Numbered from the stretch's first letter, positions 43,370 to 54,886 are shown. The stretch: 64,000 bases of DNA from Ichthyophis bannanicus (GCA_033557465.1 CM066033.1:1300197022-1300261021); one strand, 5' to 3'. Notes: generated from the sequence alone by a model not told the origin. A program made the numbers and translations.

Positions 43370-43484
43370 AGTGGAGGAGTGGCATACTAGCACAGTGGGC
43401 TGATGCCAGGGTTCAAATCCCGCTGTAGGTCCTTTTGAGCTTGGGCAAGTCACTTAACCCTCCATGGCCTCAGGTACACACTTA
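43370..43484 (+). mobile_element. CORE-type SINE, 5' part, host of GTE-5
   Basis: GGAGGAGTGGCATACTAGCA (A-box region), GGGTTCAAATCCCGC (B box) and CTTGGGCAAGTCACTTAACC (core). It breaks at TTA and resumes at 47820. Confidence 0.88.
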
Positions 43485-43682
43485 GGGGCATGTTTACTAA
43501 ACATTCCTAACGTGCGGGGCCGCGCTAGTGTGCCTGTGCCATATAAGGAGTTGGCGGTTCAGGCAGAAAATAGAAAAAAAACGGTAGTAAGCAACCGGAC
43601 GTGTGCGCGTCGCGCTAATGTGCGGGGGCGACATTAGCGCGTCGAAAGGCAAAGTGGCGCGCTGCTGAGTATACAAAACAAC

Positions 43683-43752
43683 AGAGCGGTGGTACAACGG
43701 TGAAGACACTGACCAATGGTGCAGGGGCCATGGGTTCAATCCCCCAGTGTGC
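43683..43752 (+). other. tRNA-like module 5a
   Basis: A box TGGTACAACGGTGAAGAC; B box GGTTCAATCCC at 43733-43743. Confidence 0.7.
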
Positions 43753-43824
43753 GCAACGACAAAGGTCAGCTGAGGCAGTAACTGTAATGATTAAAATTGT
43801 TTTAGGAGGCAAATTAATTTGGAA

Positions 43825-43995
43825 CGGCATAAGGCGGCGCACAGTTATTTTTGGGCGGCAGAAGGCGGCGCACAGTGCTTTTTGGGCGGCATAAGGCGGC
43901 GCACAGTTATTTTTGGGCAGCAGAAGGCGGCGCACTGGTCCCCTTGGGCGGCAGAAGGCGGCGCGCTGATAGGCACAAGGCGGCGCACTGATGCA
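43825..43995. repeat. GC-rich tandem array of GTE-5
   Basis: About five units built on GGCATAAGGCGGCGCACAGT followed by TATTTTTGGGCGGC; reverse counterpart of the GTE-1 array. Confidence 0.85.
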
Positions 43996-44009
43996 CAAGC
44001 ACAGGAACA

Positions 44010-44080
44010 GAGCCACAGCACAATGGTTAAAACACTGACCAATGGTGCAGGGATCAGGGGTTCAACTCCTCACAATGCCC
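44010..44080 (+). other. tRNA-like module 5b
   Basis: A box CAGCACAATGGTTAAAACAC; B box GGTTCAACTCC at 44059-44069. Confidence 0.7.
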
Positions 44081-44458
44081 AGTGAAAAATGCCTGCTGAG
44101 GCAGTATGTATTATGTTGTGGAGTGCTGTAGGAGGCTGTATAATTTTATTTTGTTATCACTACTAGCAAACGCACTCTCCCAGCATGTTAACATACGGCG
44201 GCCCATAAGGCACATTTTACAGTGCACTGTTTGCCAAGGCACCCTTGAATGACCCCTATAGGGCAGCATGTATGTTGCGACACAGGATAATGTATAGTGC
44301 ACCCTATAGGGATGGCAACCATAAGATGGCCTACAGGGCGCCCTATGAAGCACCCTCAGAGGCACCTAATGGGTATAGTAAGCTGAGGGTGGTCTTGTCG
44401 GCATAGACATATGTACAGTAAATAAAAATAAAGCTGTGGACAGCCCTACCAAAGGGCC

Positions 44459-44525
44459 CCACTGTGGGTTTGAACCCATGACCTCTGGCTGCACAGGCAG
44501 TGATATAACCATTGCGCTACAGCTC
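44459..44525 (-). other. tRNA-like module 5c
   Basis: B box complement GGTTTGAACCC; reversed A box GTAGCGCAATGGTTATATCA. Confidence 0.7.
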
Positions 44526-46482
44526 CATAGCTGTAAGCAGGCCCCTGGCTGGCTGCAGATAGCCTACACGTCACCTCACAGACAGTCTGCTGGTGTCAAC
44601 AGGATAGGGTTAGGCCACCCGTACCCATGATGCACTGCACATGCAAATTAGCTGTCCGCAGATGGACACAAGATGGGGAATGCACCCCCACAGCACCTCG
44701 GCCCTGTTGGGGGAAGTGACCGGGTGCACCCACACAGCACCTTGGCCTAGTAGGGGGCACTGACCGGGTGTTTTACTGGCACAGAGTAGCCACACACCGT
44801 TACATCGTGCGGGTACTGTGCTCACCCTGAGTGTGCAATGAGGTGGCCAGGACCAGGTCAACAACACCTGCCATGGCTGATGGAGGCCAAGCGGGCATTC
44901 CAAAGCAGTGTTAATGTGTAAGATAGCTAGTTTCTGCACAAACACCATGGATATCCCTGTCTGCCACCATCAGGCACCACCCCCCAGTGGCAAACATGGT
45001 CCCCATCAAGGGATCCACACTCTACCTCCCTGCAAAGGTGGCAGTAGAGGGCAACATCAACCCCAGTCCTGCTGAGGAACACCACCCCCCCCCCCCAGGC
45101 AGGCAGCTCCATACACAGCCATAACACAATAGCAGACAGACATAAGCCCAGGGTATGGTAAGCTGCACTCCACCACCAGATATTCCCCTGCAGCAAGCCA
45201 ACAGCCACTGCACCCTGCAAGCCATTATAGCAAGACATTTACCAGCTACAAACAGTCTGCTGGTTAGTCCATAGTGCATGTTCCCAATGGAGATGCATGC
45301 ACCCAGAACTGGGCTGTCTGCATACACAGCAAGCAGATAGATCAGTGACTGAGCCCCAAAAAGAAACCCATATCTATCACATGAGAGAACTACTATACAG
45401 CACTATGGGGGAGGCCTAGCCATGCTGTGGTCACTGCACAGTCAGGGTGAGCGTGATCCCCCAGAAGGACATGCTTTGGCCACCCTGTCTGTGTAGGTGG
45501 TGGCCGGACACTACAATATCCCAGCCAATGTCCCTGCCAGGGCCCTATGCCCAGTGCAGATGCATCCTGGCCACGCCACCCTGCCCTGGCTATACCCATG
45601 GTACCTTGCACCTCATTATGCACATTGACTGGCCAATACTGGCAACAGTGCTGGCAGTGTGGGCTGTTGAAGGGGCTTGCAGCCAACACCCACTGTATAG
45701 ACAGACACACACTTCCACACCTCTGCCATCATGGTGCTACGATTGAGGGGGTAAGTAGCCTTGCCCACCAAACCGGTCCTGAGCACAGCAAGGCATGGAT
45801 ATGGTACGCATTACAGCTGGTGGTCACTCCCCAGGGTGGTAAGCACCGTTAGAGGCCAGGCCTGGAGCATGCCCCGCAAACACCTAACAGATTGTTTGGA
45901 TGGGGTCAACTAGCAGTATGTACGTAACGTATGGATAACTGCCTGCCTGTACTCCTAGCAAACGTCTCCGAGCTGTGTACCGTATACCTCAGGTGTAGGG
46001 TGACATTGGTAAGTTATGCAAGTGCTCATTTTGGGTGCTGAATGCACGGTCCAATGTTCTGCCTTTCCAGGAGACATTGGCCAATGGGGCCTGTGGGTGT
46101 GGGTGTGGCTGCCCTTGATGGCTGCTGCTTTACGGCACAGATTCCCAACTCCAGTCCAGGTTTGCATCACACTGTTCGGGTTTTCCTGCTATCCCTCATG
46201 AATATGCATGGGCTACATCTACATGCCATGGGGGTGGTGCATAGATATACAGCACAGGCATTTGTATGAGTGTCAGCATGGAACCTGACTGGTGTGTGGC
46301 CCACCAGGACTGCATTTGGGTGATTCTGCTCTAGGTACTGCCCCTGTTCATGGTGTCTATGCTCAGTGGGGTAAAAGATAGATGTCTTACCATTGCATAT
46401 GTCCCCGCCATGAAAGGTGTGTCCTTACTATCACTGTTTAGTTGTGGGAAAAATATGTGGGCAGGATTGGCAGTAGCCCCAG

Positions 46483-46553
46483 CTGGGCTTTGAACCTGTG
46501 ACCTACTGTTCTTGTATGCACTGTCTGTGTGCACTGCACCACTGTGTAGCCAC
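46483..46553 (-). other. tRNA-like module 5d
   Basis: Reversed it reads TGGCTACACAGTGGTGCAGT and GGTTCAAAGCC. Confidence 0.62.
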
Positions 46554-46917
46554 AGATTGGTTGGATTCCCTGGACTGTCCATGACTGTGGATCTGGCAGG
46601 ACCTGTCTGTTGCAGTGGACTGTGCCAGCCTGCACATGGCTAGGCCTGTCTTCTGTGGTTAGCAGCCACTGCCCCCTGCACCACATGTACTTGTCCGCCA
46701 ACATGCTGGCATGAACTTCTCTCAGAAACAGCAGTTGACCTGATTGCAATGTGGCAGTACGGGACTGCATTTGGGGGACTTGGCTGTAGGTAATGCCCAT
46801 TGTTGTGGTGTGTGTGCGGTGTTGGGTAAAATATGGGTGTTTTCCCCATGCATACAGGGGTGTCTGCGCTATCTTTATTTAGTGGTGGGTAAAACATAGG
46901 GACTGGGCTGGCAGGTG

Positions 46918-46998
46918 CCCCAGCTGGGTTTTGAACCTCTGCCTTCTGGTCCTAGAGGTAATGACTCTGTCCGCTGTACCACACTTTGGCCACAGAGA
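46918..46998 (-). other. tRNA-like module 5e
   Basis: Reversed it reads TGGCCAAAGTGTGGTACAGC and GGTTCAAAACC. Confidence 0.62.
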
Positions 46999-47152
46999 CA
47001 GTGCAGCCCCTGGAGGCAGTAAGCCTGGCAGGATGGAGTCACAAACCCTGCTCTACGCAATTCTACTGTGGGCATATGCACCCTGTCTGGTGACAAACGT
47101 GCACATAAACCCCGGAAATGACCACGGGAAATGTGGGACAAAATATCACCAC

Positions 47153-47334
47153 GCTGGGCAACAGTGATATTAATGGGCAACCATAGCAAACACTCCCAGG
47201 AAAGCTCCAAAACGTGGAAATGTTTTTTGGAAGAGTCTCCTCTCAGTAGACCCTTCCAAAATTCATTTCTTTTTTCTGGAGCTTTGCTGGGTGTGATTTC
47301 TGTATTTGCCCATCACTATAACTGTTCCCCAGCT
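47153..47334. repeat. Internal hairpin of GTE-5
   Basis: GCTGGGCAACAGTGATATTA and CCCAGGAAAGCTCCA pair with TGGAGCTTTGCTGGG and the reverse of the first word ending CCCCAGCT. Confidence 0.8.
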
Positions 47335-47819
47335 GAATTACTATTTTTAATAGTTCTGTTGTGGTCATTTTCTATTTTTATTTTCACTTTTGTGCTGTGC
47401 ACATATATCACACTGCTCACGTTTTGCTGGTTTCCCCGGTTTTCCTGTACATTGCTGACGGAAATGGTTTCTCTTCCCTTTAAATGCTTTCTACCGCAAG
47501 TGTTTCACTCGCGGTAGTTTTTACATGCAAATTCGGGCCCGATACTGTGCGGGGAGCCTCTCCCCTCCCACTCTCCACCCATTGACCCCGTCCCTCCGCC
47601 CCTCCGGAGCCTTCCTCCGCCCTCCTTTCGCCGTTCCACGCCTCTATCGGACATTTGCGGGCCCGCACTTGTACGGGGCCCGTTAGTGAGCCGCGTACCT
47701 GTGCGGGGGTGACACGCACGTGTGCGGGGCGTTTAAACGCGTTTCTGCGCGTTTCAGTGCCGCGTTGCCGTGCGCTATTTTACGGCGCGCTATTTTGCGG
47801 ATTTTAGTAAACATGCCCC

Positions 47820-47917
47820 TTAGACTGTAAGTCCTTCAGAGACAGGAAAACCACCAGCTGTACCTGAATGTAACTCACCTTGAACCCCCGAAAAAGGGGT
47901 TTTGAATAGTAAAAAAG
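47820..47917 (+). mobile_element. CORE-type SINE, 3' part
   Basis: TTAGACTGTAAGTCCTTCAG, CTGTACCTGAATGTAACTCA and CCTTGAACCC; continues the SINE head at 43370-43484 across GTE-5. Confidence 0.88.
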
Positions 47918-48880
47918 AAATGTCTGCCTACATCATAGGAAATGTGACCCTCCAAGCTATGTTTTTTGCAGTGCTCAATATTTTATCAGTCCGCAACCCT
48001 CCTAATCTGGGAAAAAAATCATTTCAGCTATGAAAAGGAGGCAAAGATCTGCAGCTATGAGCAGCAGAAGTCAAGGAGCAGAGGGGAATGGGCCAGAAAG
48101 AAGAAATATCCCTTTAAGGACGTGTCACCCCAGGCCTCTCCTGTCTTCTCGACATTTCCCCTCCCTCCCCCAGGTGTCCTAGGTGAACCTCCTCCCTTGT
48201 GCCCCCACCCCCCTGTAGTGCCCATTCCTGCCGCCGCTCTCCAGGATCTGCAATGGTGGCCATGACATTTACCTCACAACTTTGGCGCCACAGGGCCATT
48301 TGTTTCCACCCCCTTAGACCACCTGATGCTGACTTCCTGTTTTGAACCACAGGTTTGGAACCATTTCTCCGGGACATGGCGCTATATAGTCACATTAGAC
48401 TCAGCGCAACCCAGAACCATATTCTCCCACTCTTCTGTTTCCTACCAGGACTTACCAGGTCCTGGAGATACCTCGTTGCTCACTTTTTCCCTCCCCCCTG
48501 TCACAGTGGTACCACTGCAGCTCAGAGCCACCCTCAAGCCAGGTCTCTCCATGGAGCTGAAGTGTCACCTCCCTCTCCTCACTGGCAAAAAACTGGAGCC
48601 AAAATCACCTCCCCCCCTTATCTAAGAACCACCAAACCATGACCTCTACCACTGACACAAGATGATTAGCACGTGCCAGCTCTGGTTAATTTTGCTCAGG
48701 CCAGTGTCTGAAAACTAATCAGAATCTGTTACCACTAAACAGAAGCCCATCAGGAGCAATTTATTCAAATTTTCCCCCATCCCTACCCTCGGTCGCTAAC
48801 TATACCATACAATGTTGAAAGAAACTGACTTGCTGCAGTGCAATGGCCCATAGAAACGAATGGGAAATGGAAGCACTTAA
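47918..48880. other. Unassigned C-rich interval
   Basis: Open frames are Pro/Ser-rich by composition only. No gene or repeat recognised. Confidence 0.5.
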
Positions 48881-48889
48881 CACACGTTA

Positions 48890-48909
48890 ATCTTTAGTAA
48901 ACATGCCCC
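48890..48909. repeat. Solitary GTE-type terminus
   Basis: CTTTAGTAAACATGCCCC matches a GTE right end, but no partner start lies upstream between 47823 and 48889, and the adjacent sequence is not GTE head or tail. Confidence 0.6.
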
Positions 48910-49730
48910 GTTGTGTTCTTTTGCCATCTGTGATGCATTAAGAGCCTGGCTTACTGAAAACAGCCTTAATACATCAGATCTAAAGGACTTGGGGGTGGAG
49001 AGATCCTCTCTGAGGTCTGCCACAACCCTCCCATCCCATCTCACATCTTCAACTTTGGTTGGGTGGAAAATGAAAGAAGTGTCATCAGCTGGCTTCAAAG
49101 CTTTTGGGCCCACTCCTAAGTTCTGAGAAAATCCGTCAAGGCCTGTTCTGAGCCACCCCAAGGAGTGAAGTGAGCATGCCGTAGACTAGAGGAAGACGTT
49201 CAATGTGAGTGGCATAGGCAGCGGAGTAGGGCGGGCCTTACACAGAATCGGCAACCAGAGAGCCTGAGGGCAAGCAGGAGCATGGTTGGTTTGGCCCCTC
49301 CAACCAAAATGGTGTTCCAGTGCCCCTGGTGAGTGGAGACAGTGCAGAGGGGCTGAGACTCAGTGAGACCATGGGAAACATGCTGGTGGAAGAAATGCCT
49401 GGCTCTTAATGAGGCCATGAGCTCTAGGGGGGTGCACGAAAAACATTTAGGGTTCTTTCATTGCATCTGGGTTTTCTTTTGGAGCTGCTTTCGCTTTTGT
49501 TTTGTTTTAACATTCTATTTTGATTTGTCATGTATTATTTCATGTGGTCACATGCTATTTAGTGTGCGCTAAATCAAAAAAAGGGACCAAAACGAAACTG
49601 CACACCACCCGTGACCGCCTGGGAGAAAAACGAATTCTCAGTCTGTGAGAGACCTCCTATATGCAATTCTGAGAAGCAGAAGATCCTTCTACCTCAGACA
49701 TGCTAAGGGAAGGAAACCCCCAGCATAAGG
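48910..49730. other. Unassigned interval, possible small MITE
   Basis: No gene. GGGGGGTGCACGAAAAAC at about 49428 and AAAACGAAACTGCACACCAC ending near 49610 may be the ends of a roughly 180-bp element; weak. Confidence 0.35.
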
Positions 49731-52700
49731 GGCTCAGCAGAGGGAAGATCCTTAGGGGGAATAAAGGACGAAGAGGCTCTCTTACTCTCAAAGGGGGCCA
49801 GCTGAGGGAAGATCCTTAGGGGAAATAAAGGAGGAAGAGGTGCTCTTACTCTCGAAGGGGCCCAGCTGAGGGAAGATCCTTAGGGGGAATAAAGGAGGAA
49901 GAGGTGCTCTTACTCTCGAAGGGAGCCAGCTGAGGGAAGATCCTTAGGGGGAATAAAGGAGGAAGAGGCGCTCTTGCTCTCAAAGGGGCCCAGCTGAGGG
50001 AAGATCCTTAGGGTGAATAAAGGAGGAAGAGGCGCTCTTACTCTCGAAGGGGGCCAGCTGAGGGAAGATCCTTAGGGTGAATAAAGGAGGAAGAGGCGCT
50101 CTTACTCTCGAAGGGGGCCAGCTGAGGGAAGATCCTTAGGGGGAATAAAGGAGGAAGAGGCGCTCTTACTCTCGAAGGGGGCCAGCTGAGGGAAGATCCT
50201 TAGGGGGAATAAAGGAGGAAGAGGCGCTCTTACTCTCGAAGGGGCCCAGCTGAGGGAAGATCCTTAGGGGGAATAAAGGAGGAAGAGGCGCTCTTACTCT
50301 CGAAGGGGGCCAGCTGAGGGAAGATCCTTAGGGTGAATAAAGGAGGAAGAGGCGCTCTTACTCTCGAAGGGGGCCAGCTGAGGGAAGATCCTTAGGGGAA
50401 ATAAAGGAGAAAAAGGCGCTCTTACTCTCGAAGGGGGCCAGCTGAGGGAAGATCCTTAGGGTGAATAAAGGAGGAAAAGGCACTCTTGCTCTTGAAAGGG
50501 GCCAGCTGAGGGAAGATCCTTAGGGGGAATAAAGGAGGAAGAGGCGCTCTTACTCTCGAAGGGGGCCAGCTGAGGGAAGATCCTTAGGGGGAATAAAGGA
50601 GGAAGAGGCGCTCTTACTCTCGAAGGGGGCCAGCTGAGGGAAGATCCTTAGGGTGAATAAAGGAGGAAGAGGCGCTCTTACTCTCGAAGGGGGCCAGCTG
50701 AGGGAAGATCCTTAGGGTGAATAAAGGAGGAAGAGGCGCTCTTACTCTCGAAGGGGGCCAGCTGAGGGAAGATCCTTAGGGGGAATAAAGGAGAAAAAGG
50801 CGCTCTTACTCTCGAAGGGGCCCAGCTGAGGGAAGATCATTAGGGGGAATAAAGGAGGAAGAGGCGCTCTTACTCTCGAAGGGGGCCAGCTGAGGGAAGA
50901 CCCTTAGGGGTGATTAAAGGAGGAAGAGGCGCTCTTACTCTCGAAGGGGGCCAGCTGAGGGAAGATCCTTAGGGGGAATAAAGGAGGAAGAGGCGCTCTT
51001 ACTCTCGAAGGGGCCCAGCTGAGGGAAGATCCTTAGAGTGAATAAAGGAGGAAGAGGCGCTCTTACTCACGAAGGGGGCCAGCTGAGGGAAGATCCTTAG
51101 GGTGAATAAAGGAGGAAGAGGCGCTCTTTCTCTCGAAGGGGGCCAGCTGAGGGAAGATCCTTAGGGTGAATAAAGGAGGAAAAGGCGCTCTTACTCTCGA
51201 AGGGGGCCAGCTGAGGGAAGATCCTTAGGGTGAATAAAGGAGGAAGAGGCGCTCTAACTCTCGAAGGGGGCCAGCTGAGGGAAGATCCTTAGGGGGAATA
51301 AAGGAGGAAGAGGCACTCTTACTCTCGAAGGGGCCCAGCTGAGGGAAGATCCTTAGGGGGAATAAAGGAGGAAGAGGCGCTCTTGCTCTCGAAGGGGCCC
51401 AGCTGAGGGAAGATCCTTAGGGGGAATAAAGGAGGAAGAGGCGCTCTTACTCTCGAAGGGGGCCAGCTGAGGGAAGATCCTTAGGGTGAATAAAGGAGGA
51501 AGAGGCGCTCTTACTCTCGAAGGGGGCCAGCTGAGGGAAGATCCTTAGGGGGAATAAAGGAGGAAGAGGCGCTCTTACTCTCGAAGGGGGCCAGCTGAGG
51601 GAAGATCCTTAGGGGGAATAAAGGAGGAAGAGGCGCTCTTACTCTCGAAGGGGGCCAGCTGAGGGAAGATCCTTAGGGTGAATAAAGGAGGAAAAGGCGC
51701 TCTTACTCTCGAAGGGGGCCAGCTGAGGGAAGATCCTTAGGGTGAATAAAGGAGGAAGAGGCGCTCTTACTCTCGAAGGGGGCCAGCTGAGGGAAGATCC
51801 TTAGGGGGAATAAAGGAGGAAAAGGCGCTCTTACTCTCGAAGGGGGCCAGCTGCGGGAAGATCCTTAGGGGGAATAAAGGAGGAAGAGGCGCTCTTACTC
51901 TCGAAGGGGGCCAGCTGAGGGAGGATCCTTAGGGGGAATAAAGGAGGAAGAGGCGCTCTTACTCTCGAAGGGGGCCAGCTGAGGGAAGATCCTTAGGGTG
52001 AATAAAGGAGGAAGAGGCGCTCTTACTCTCGAAGGGGGCCAGCTGAGGGAAGATCCTTAGGGGGAATAAAGGAGGAAGAGGCGCTCTTACTCTCGAAGGG
52101 GGCCAGCTGAGGGAAGATCCTTAGGGGGAATAAAGGAGGAAGAGGCGCTCTTACTCTCGAAGGGGGCCAGCTGAGGGAAGATCCTTAGGGGGAATAAAGG
52201 AGGAAGAGGCGCTCTTACTCTCGAAGGGGGCCAGCTGAGGGAAGATCCTTAGGGGGAATAAAGGAGGAAGAGGCGCTCTTACTCTCGAAGGGGCCCAGCT
52301 GAGGGAAGATCCTTAGGGGGAATAAAGGAGGAAGAGGCGCTCTTACTTTCGAAGGGAGCCAGCTGAGGGAAGATCCTTTGGGGGAATAAAGGAGGAAGAG
52401 GCACTCTTACTCTCGAAGGGGCCCAGCTGAGGGAAGATCCTTAGGGTGAATAAAGGAGGAAGAGGCGCTCTTACTCTCGAAGGGGGCCATCTGAGGGAAG
52501 ATCCTTAGGGTGAATAAAGGAGGAAGAGGCGCTCTTACTCTCGAAGGGGCCCAGCTGAGGGAAGATCCTTAGGGGGAATAAAGGAGGAAGAGGCGCTCTT
52601 ACTCTCAAAGGGGCCCAGTTGAGGGAAGATCCTTAAGGGTAATAAAGGAGGAAGAGGTGCTCTTACTCTCGAAGGGGCCCAGCTGAGGGAAGATCCTTAG

Positions 52701-52746
52701 GGGGAATAAAGGAGGAAGAGGCGCTCTTACTCTTGAAGGGGGCCAG
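49731..52746. repeat. 64-bp satellite array, about 47 units
   Basis: Units of 64 bp begin CCAGCTGAGGGAAGATCCTT and contain AGGGTGAATAAAGGAGGAAG (or AGGGGGAATAAAGGAGGAAG), then AGGCGCTCTTACTCTCGAAG. Copies differ by a few substitutions, mostly GTGAATA/GGGAATA and GGGGGCC/GGGGCCC alternatives. Each unit carries one AATAAA and one TCTCGA. There is no coding potential; the false frame 52605-52820 starts in the last units. Confidence 0.98.
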
Positions 52747-53275
52747 GAGGCAGCATGCCTTTCAAGTCGCTGTGCCCTTTCTTTGGTCTTGTGATCAATT
52801 TGAACTGTAAAGTGCTCCATCCTAAAGCTCAGTGCAGAGCTGTGAGAACTATGAAACAGCTGGCAAATCCCATCTCATGTAAATAAAAGTCAGACCGGTT
52901 CCGGAGCTATAATTTTGGAGTGGTCTGCCATTTTGCCAAGCTCACTTAACATTGAGTGCTTTTTGCTCACAATCCATTAAACTAAGTGAACAACAGCGGA
53001 CTAAAAAGCCCTTTAGACCATTCAGGATGAGGATCCCTCCCCCCTCCATTCAACGACTAGACCTGACTCTGCAAAACACGGATAACCACCGGTAGCTAAC
53101 ACCACAGCTACATTTCAATTGGCCAGGGATCAACTCTTCCCCCACTCCCACTCCCACTGCTAACACTTACCCATTAGCACTGTCCAAGAGAAGCACTCAC
53201 TGGACCTATTCTCTTATCCCTGCGCAACTTATTCCAACCACAATCCGAATGTTTGCACGTGCTATGCCGTCTCAT
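52747..53275. other. Unassigned interval right of the satellite
   Basis: No gene or repeat family recognised. Confidence 0.5.
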
Positions 53276-53279
53276 GGCA

Positions 53280-53577
53280 GTATTTGCAGGGCTGACCCAA
53301 TGGCCTAGTGGCAGCAAGCAGGAGGCCAGGATTTGATTCTCAGGACTAGCCCCCCCCCCTCACTGGGTCAGCAGGGAAGCAGGGAACAGTATGGAAGGTA
53401 CCCTAGAAATTGCACCTCCACTATATCTGCCGGCCAACTGGCCAGAAAGCACAGTCACACCGGCAACTCTCTCAGCACCTCACATAGCTAACATTAATGC
53501 TGCACCTAGTTCATTGCAAACTGTTTTGACTGATAGAAAAACGGTATTAAAAATGTGTTAAATAAATAAATAGACAT
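53280..53577 (+). mobile_element. tRNA-headed SINE
   Basis: Head CCAATGGCCTAGTGGCAGCA (A box) and AGGATTTGATTCTC (B-box position), 3' end TTGCAAACTGTTTTGACTGA, ACGGTATTAAAAATG and TAAATAAATAAATAG. Confidence 0.7.
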
Positions 53578-53591
53578 AGTCGGGGAACTCA

Positions 53592-54420
53592 GTGTGGTGG
53601 CAGATCTTCTCAGTTGCCATGCCCTCATCCCAGACAAGTGGAAGCTCACAGATTTCAGGACGTCCGGAGCAGGACTTAATGGCAACTCAGGCCAATTCCA
53701 TGTCCTATATGTTTTACAATTGCAGAGGGGAGATGGGCACCTTTAGACAGCTTGGCCAATGGAGGAATTGTGCACATGTTCCCGCATTGGCCCATGATGG
53801 GCAGGGTAACTCAAGGAATTCTGCATCATCCAGGAGACCATGCTATGTGGACCTAGTCAGGTGTCAGAGTGGAGAAGTTCTACCAGAAGGGTTCGCAAAA
53901 GGATTGTCTTACGGCTTAGCTGTTGAGAAAACGATATTGATGAGGAAGGGCTATGATCGTCCAGTTATTGAGACTCTCTTAAAAGCCAAGAAACCAGCCA
54001 CATCGTTGGCCTGTGCCAGAATTTGTAGGATATTTGAGTGTTAGTGTCATACATGGGGTCAGAACCTGTTCAGAGTAGATATTCCTGATGTCCTGAGTTT
54101 CCCCTAGATGGAGATGGAAAAGGGTCAGTCCTTGAGGCAGCAGCAGTCATGTCTTATAGGGGTAGACTGCAGAGTAGGTCAATATCTTCACATCTTGATG
54201 TGGTTTACTTCCTCAAAGGAGTGAGGCATGTGAGGCTGACAGTTAGTCCAGTGGTTTCCACATGTAACCTCAATTTGGACTCATGTGCTTTGAGCACACC
54301 ACCCTTGGAGCCTATAAAGATAACAACTCTAAAAGATATTCCCTTCAAGATGGTGTTTTTTGGTGGTAATCAATCACATCAATCAGGTGTATTTCAGGAG
54401 TTGCAGATACTGGAATAGAC
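53592..54420 (+). pseudogene. DIRS-like tyrosine recombinase remnant
   Basis: Frame 53592-54044 ends with RKGYDRPVIETLLKAKKPAT followed by SLACARICRIFEC, like the SAM-like N-terminal region of DIRS/Ngaro recombinases (VIxTLLxARKPSTxxxYxxxWxxF). After frame changes, 54149-54418 gives SSHLDVVYFLKGVRHVR, then CNLNLDSCALSTPPLEPI and TLKDIPFKMVF, matching the stretch that precedes the catalytic domain (WDLNLVLxALxxPPFEPxxxxxLxxLTxKxxxL). The catalytic RHRY part is absent. Several frame breaks, so inactive. It lies between a SINE and an L2-like tail. Confidence 0.72.
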
Positions 54421-54597
54421 TTCTCGAGTCAGTATGTCAGGTTCCATCTCTGGTCCTTTTCAAATCCAGGCTAAAAACCCACCTTTTTGAGGCTGCTTTT
54501 GGATCTTAACTCCCCTTATTCTCCTGTTTAACACACATGTGTTTTAATAATTTCCCTCTTGAACTACATTAGGCCTCTATTTGTTCTGTCCTGAATA
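54421..54597 (+). mobile_element. L2-like LINE 3' end (part 1)
   Basis: CTTTTCAAATCCAGGCTAAA and AACCCACCTTTTTGAGGC encode the FKSRLKTHLFEAAF-type C terminus. It is interrupted by a SINE and resumes at 54887-54978. Confidence 0.7.
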
Positions 54598-54886
54598 TTT
54601 ATTTATTTACATTCTTTTATATACCGTGCTATTCTGCATCAGTGTGGTTTACATTGAACAAACTGAAATTACATTGAACAAGGCATTATAACTTGGAGAT
54701 AACTATTTTACAGGGAACATGGGCTATGGAGGGTTAAGTGGCTTGCCCAAGACCACAAGGAGCACCTGTGGGACTAGAAACCCCAGACCTTCCAGCCCAA
54801 GGTTGCTGTCCTCTAGTAGGATTTGAACCCCTGACCTTCTGGCCTGAAGTACCTTGCCCCCCAACCACTAGGCCGCTCCTCCACTC
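54598..54886 (-). mobile_element. Full-length CORE-type SINE, minus strand
   Basis: Left end is the 3' tail (TATTTATTTATTTACATTC, ATACCGTGCTATTCTGCATC); middle GGAGGGTTAAGTGGCTTGCC; right end is the reversed tRNA-like head with AGGATTTGAACCCCTGACC (B box) and AACCACTAGGCCGCTCCTCC (A box). Confidence 0.88.

Larger units (their letters stand above)
43485..47819 (-). mobile_element. GTE copy 5, 4.3 kb, inverted, inside a SINE
   Basis: Starts GGGGCATGTTTACTAAACAT and ends ATTTTAGTAAACATGCCCC; TTA is duplicated at 43482-43484 and 47820-47822. The flanking SINE halves rejoin across one TTA. It holds five tRNA-like modules, the reversed 32-bp array (43825-43995), a GGTGCC array, the old hAT-like block (about 46135-46335) and the complete hairpin (47153-47334). 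Its termini and head words match GTE-1. No coding capacity seen. Confidence 0.94.

Noticed and set aside
49731..52746. CRISPR-like array
   Set aside because: The 64-bp units are contiguous satellite monomers with no unique spacers, and the setting is eukaryotic.
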